From positions 10,157,974-10,221,973 of the forward strand of contig NC_065536.1 in the NCBI RefSeq assembly GCF_932294415.1: a stretch of DNA of 64,000 nucleotides, written 5' to 3'. The notes beneath the pieces are model-generated. The model made no database searches. It worked only from the letters and a program-made list of their open reading frames with translations, and was not told the DNA's origin. Position 1 is the stretch's first letter. Every line of letters starts with the position of its first letter. Made by a program: the position numbers and the translations under genes. Below are positions 61,987-64,000 of the stretch, piece by piece. The DNA comes from Quercus robur (Eukaryota; Streptophyta; Magnoliopsida; Fagales; Fagaceae).

Positions 61987-63149
61987 GGTAATTTAGCACA
62001 AGATTCATGTAGAAAGAAGCTACAATTTACACAACTGTAAAAGGGAGGGAAAATCGCTCTAACGCACCCATCGCATTTTTCATTATTTAGAACCTCATCA
62101 TCCGAAAGTTTTAAATCATGCTTATGACTGAAGTGTTGAATTTCTGTGGTTATTTTAGTTCCGTCCTCCCTCTCTTTAATATTTTTGACTTTGTAAGCTG
62201 CTGAGTCAACAGATTGATCCAACTCTGAATCTTCATTCTCTGTCTCTTTAAGTTCCTGCAAATTTATGTTCTCCCTATATCTGTAGTCCACAGCACAATC
62301 GAGGTGGGCAATGAAATCACATCTGGAGCAATAGTAAAACCCAAAGTTTGTGTTCACTTTTTTAGCACAGTGCTTACAAAATCGGAAGTCAGATTGATGG
62401 AGTTTAACTTTAAGAGAAGAATGGGCTAGGTGAAGGGGGTGCATGTGATATTTAACTTTGAGTTTGCGTGGCAAAGAAGCACAAGTATTATGAATGCAAT
62501 AACTACATAGGACACAGTGATTAGGTATACCCTTAACTTTTTTGCCACAAAGGTCACAAGTGTACGTCATCCACTTCCAGAGGGGAGTTAATGGGTGGTG
62601 GTGGACTTCAGATTCAATGGTGGGCGGTAAGGAAGCACATCTGGAGTGAAGGTTGAAGTCGCAACGGTAACACCGATAAGTGTATTCTCGACGATGAGAT
62701 TCTTTGCAGAGTTCGCATTTGTGAAATTCTTTGTCTTCATTGGAATATGTATCTTCTTTGTGTAGAATAAGAGGATGGATTGGGTGCAAGGGATGGTGCA
62801 ACCCAAGGGGTAGTTCTGCACATGATTTATGAATGTATAAGTAGTACCTTATTCGTCTAGATATCAATCTCGATTCCCAACTGTAGCTAGGACCATAAAC
62901 TGTTTTTTGGCACCCATAGAAGTATCTCCATATCTGTTGTCTTGTTCGAAGACCAAGGGATGCTTTGAATCGCAAAAATGTGGAAGCTGTTGTGGTGGTG
63001 GTAGCGGCAGCGACTGTTGCTGCATCTTGTTCTATGACATGCATAGTCACAGTAACAATCATAGACATAATCATCAAATTAGTTTTGAGAAAAAAGAAAA
63101 AGAAAAGGGCATCAGATGAGACACAAAAGGGGGTGGATGGGTGACACAT
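61316..63149 (-). pseudogene. DC1-domain protein gene with two frameshifts and a nonsense codon
   Basis: Frame 61917-63149 carries several C1 modules (CELCKESHRREYTYRCYRCD, CDLCGKKVKGIPNHC, CKHCAKKVNTNFGFYYC, CDGCVRAIFPPFYSC). At a 9-T run (61975-61983) the reading frame changes; the continuation is frame 61448-62008 (HQHPLTLFPESP, CHACWRHCNGFIYWC, CNICEEERDRKHWFYYC). A TAG at 61448-61450 replaces the Trp of FDWHPHP seen in the tandem copy; matching residues continue to a stop at 61316. Near the start, HFCDSKHPLVFEQD lies in another frame (about 62940-62990) from YGCQKTVYGPSYS, so the first module is also shifted and lacks its CxxC. Upstream start residues are therefore unreliable. A sequencing error at the T run could explain one break, not all. 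Confidence 0.82.
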
Positions 63150-64000
63150 TCACATTCACATAGGTTTATTATTATTATTATTATTTTTTCAAATATAAAG
63201 GTAATTAGGCATTTAAAACTTAATGATCTATGAAGAGTTCTTATAGGTTTTTTTTGTGTGTGTGTGTGTGTGTATTCTAATATAATAAATGACTAATCTC
63301 TTAAATTTAATAGTAAATGACAACTAATTATTTTCAAATATTGCGTATGATTAACCTATTATAGATATTATATAAAAACTTAGAATCAAGAAAATAGTTA
63401 TCTAAGTGATATACATTTTACCAAAGGTATATTAAATGTAACATAAACTAAACTATTTAACAGTTATATGTTTCACACAAATAGTGTCAATTTCCAGTGC
63501 AATGAAATTTTATCACATTTGACATCTATATGACAAATTTTAAGCAAGCAAAGCGCTCTATCATTTATGAATAACAATAAAGCACACTCACACACACACA
63601 CACACACATATATGAACAAATTTGCAAAAGCAACTATCAACACTTACAAAAAGAAGATACAATTTTGGTTTCAAAACAACCTAAGAAAGGTTTCAAGTTA
63701 GCCTCAATATTAGTTTTGTGAAAGCCAAATTCATGTAGAATTCATTTAGAACTTCTACTATATATAGAGAGGATTATTATGTCATTGTGCCAAAAAAAGA
63801 TAAGTAGGCAAAGCAAGGCATTTATGCTTGCTTGCCACTTTAGACTTGTATGACTCATTTGGAACAAGAGAAATAAGGTAAGGCATTTATGATTTGCTTG
63901 CAAAATGAGACTTATATATTCTCTTTTATTTAATCTTTTTTGGATCCATGTCCAGAATTCTTACTGCCATTTACATTTTCTTTCTTTTTGCTTGCTTGTC
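63150..64000. other. Upstream region of the DC1 sequence, AT-rich
   Basis: tta repeats at 63167-63186, a GT tract near 63255-63273 and a CA tract near 63586-63607. The last ~250 bp contain two diverged copies of a word (aaggcatttatgcttgcttgc / aaggcatttatgatttgctt) about 60 bp apart. No gene seen. Confidence 0.5.

Noticed and set aside
1..64000. CRISPR arrays, rRNA or intact tRNA genes
   Set aside because: None seen; the tandem repeats lack regular unique spacers, and the only tRNA-like words belong to retroelement primer sites or a SINE.

Overview
This is a plant nuclear window. The genes are intron-rich with GT-AG junctions, the intergenic DNA is AT-rich, and there are many LTR retrotransposon remnants, a LINE and MITEs. 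Gene content and repeat style suggest a woody core eudicot. A Fagaceae-like tree (oak or chestnut) is my guess from repeat flavour only; nothing here proves the species.

Layout. 1-1117 (-): N-terminal ectodomain of a malectin-type (CrRLK1L) receptor kinase, cut by the left edge. 1118-8870: AT-rich repeats, including a 254-bp MULE-type MITE with a 9-bp target duplication and a tandem array invaded by two solo LTRs. 8870-14804 (-): a complete but decayed Ty3/gypsy chromovirus with LTRs, PBS, PPT and all pol domains, whose left LTR holds a further solo LTR. 15893-27025 (-): an intact 18-exon gene for a cytosolic acyl-CoA-binding kelch protein (ACBP4/5 class, 678 residues). 28.0-30.5 kb (-): a dead L1-type LINE. 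30.5-40.9 kb: no gene; two more solo LTRs, a 311-bp-period tandem duplication and a tRNA-derived SINE. 41981-49899 (+): a 13-exon JmjC/WRC/RING gene (JMJ24 class, 959 residues) whose iron-binding residues are replaced, with a uORF ending one base before its start codon. 50351-51922 (-): a 3-exon PsbP-domain thylakoid-lumen protein gene (PPD7 class, 290 residues), convergent with the JmjC gene. 52.6-54.65 kb: a short non-autonomous LTR element with one acidic ORF, nested in an older LTR of its own family. 55.7-58 kb: three different tandem-repeat blocks. 60.3-63.15 kb (-): a DC1 (Cys/His-rich C1) pseudogene and a tandem partial copy.

The genes do not form a pathway. As I recall, the ACBP4 and PPD7 genes are neighbours in Arabidopsis (At3g05420/At3g05410), so their closeness here probably reflects conserved gene order with the JmjC gene between them. 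Exon boundaries are my own reading of splice sites. All three intron-containing genes keep frame across every junction.
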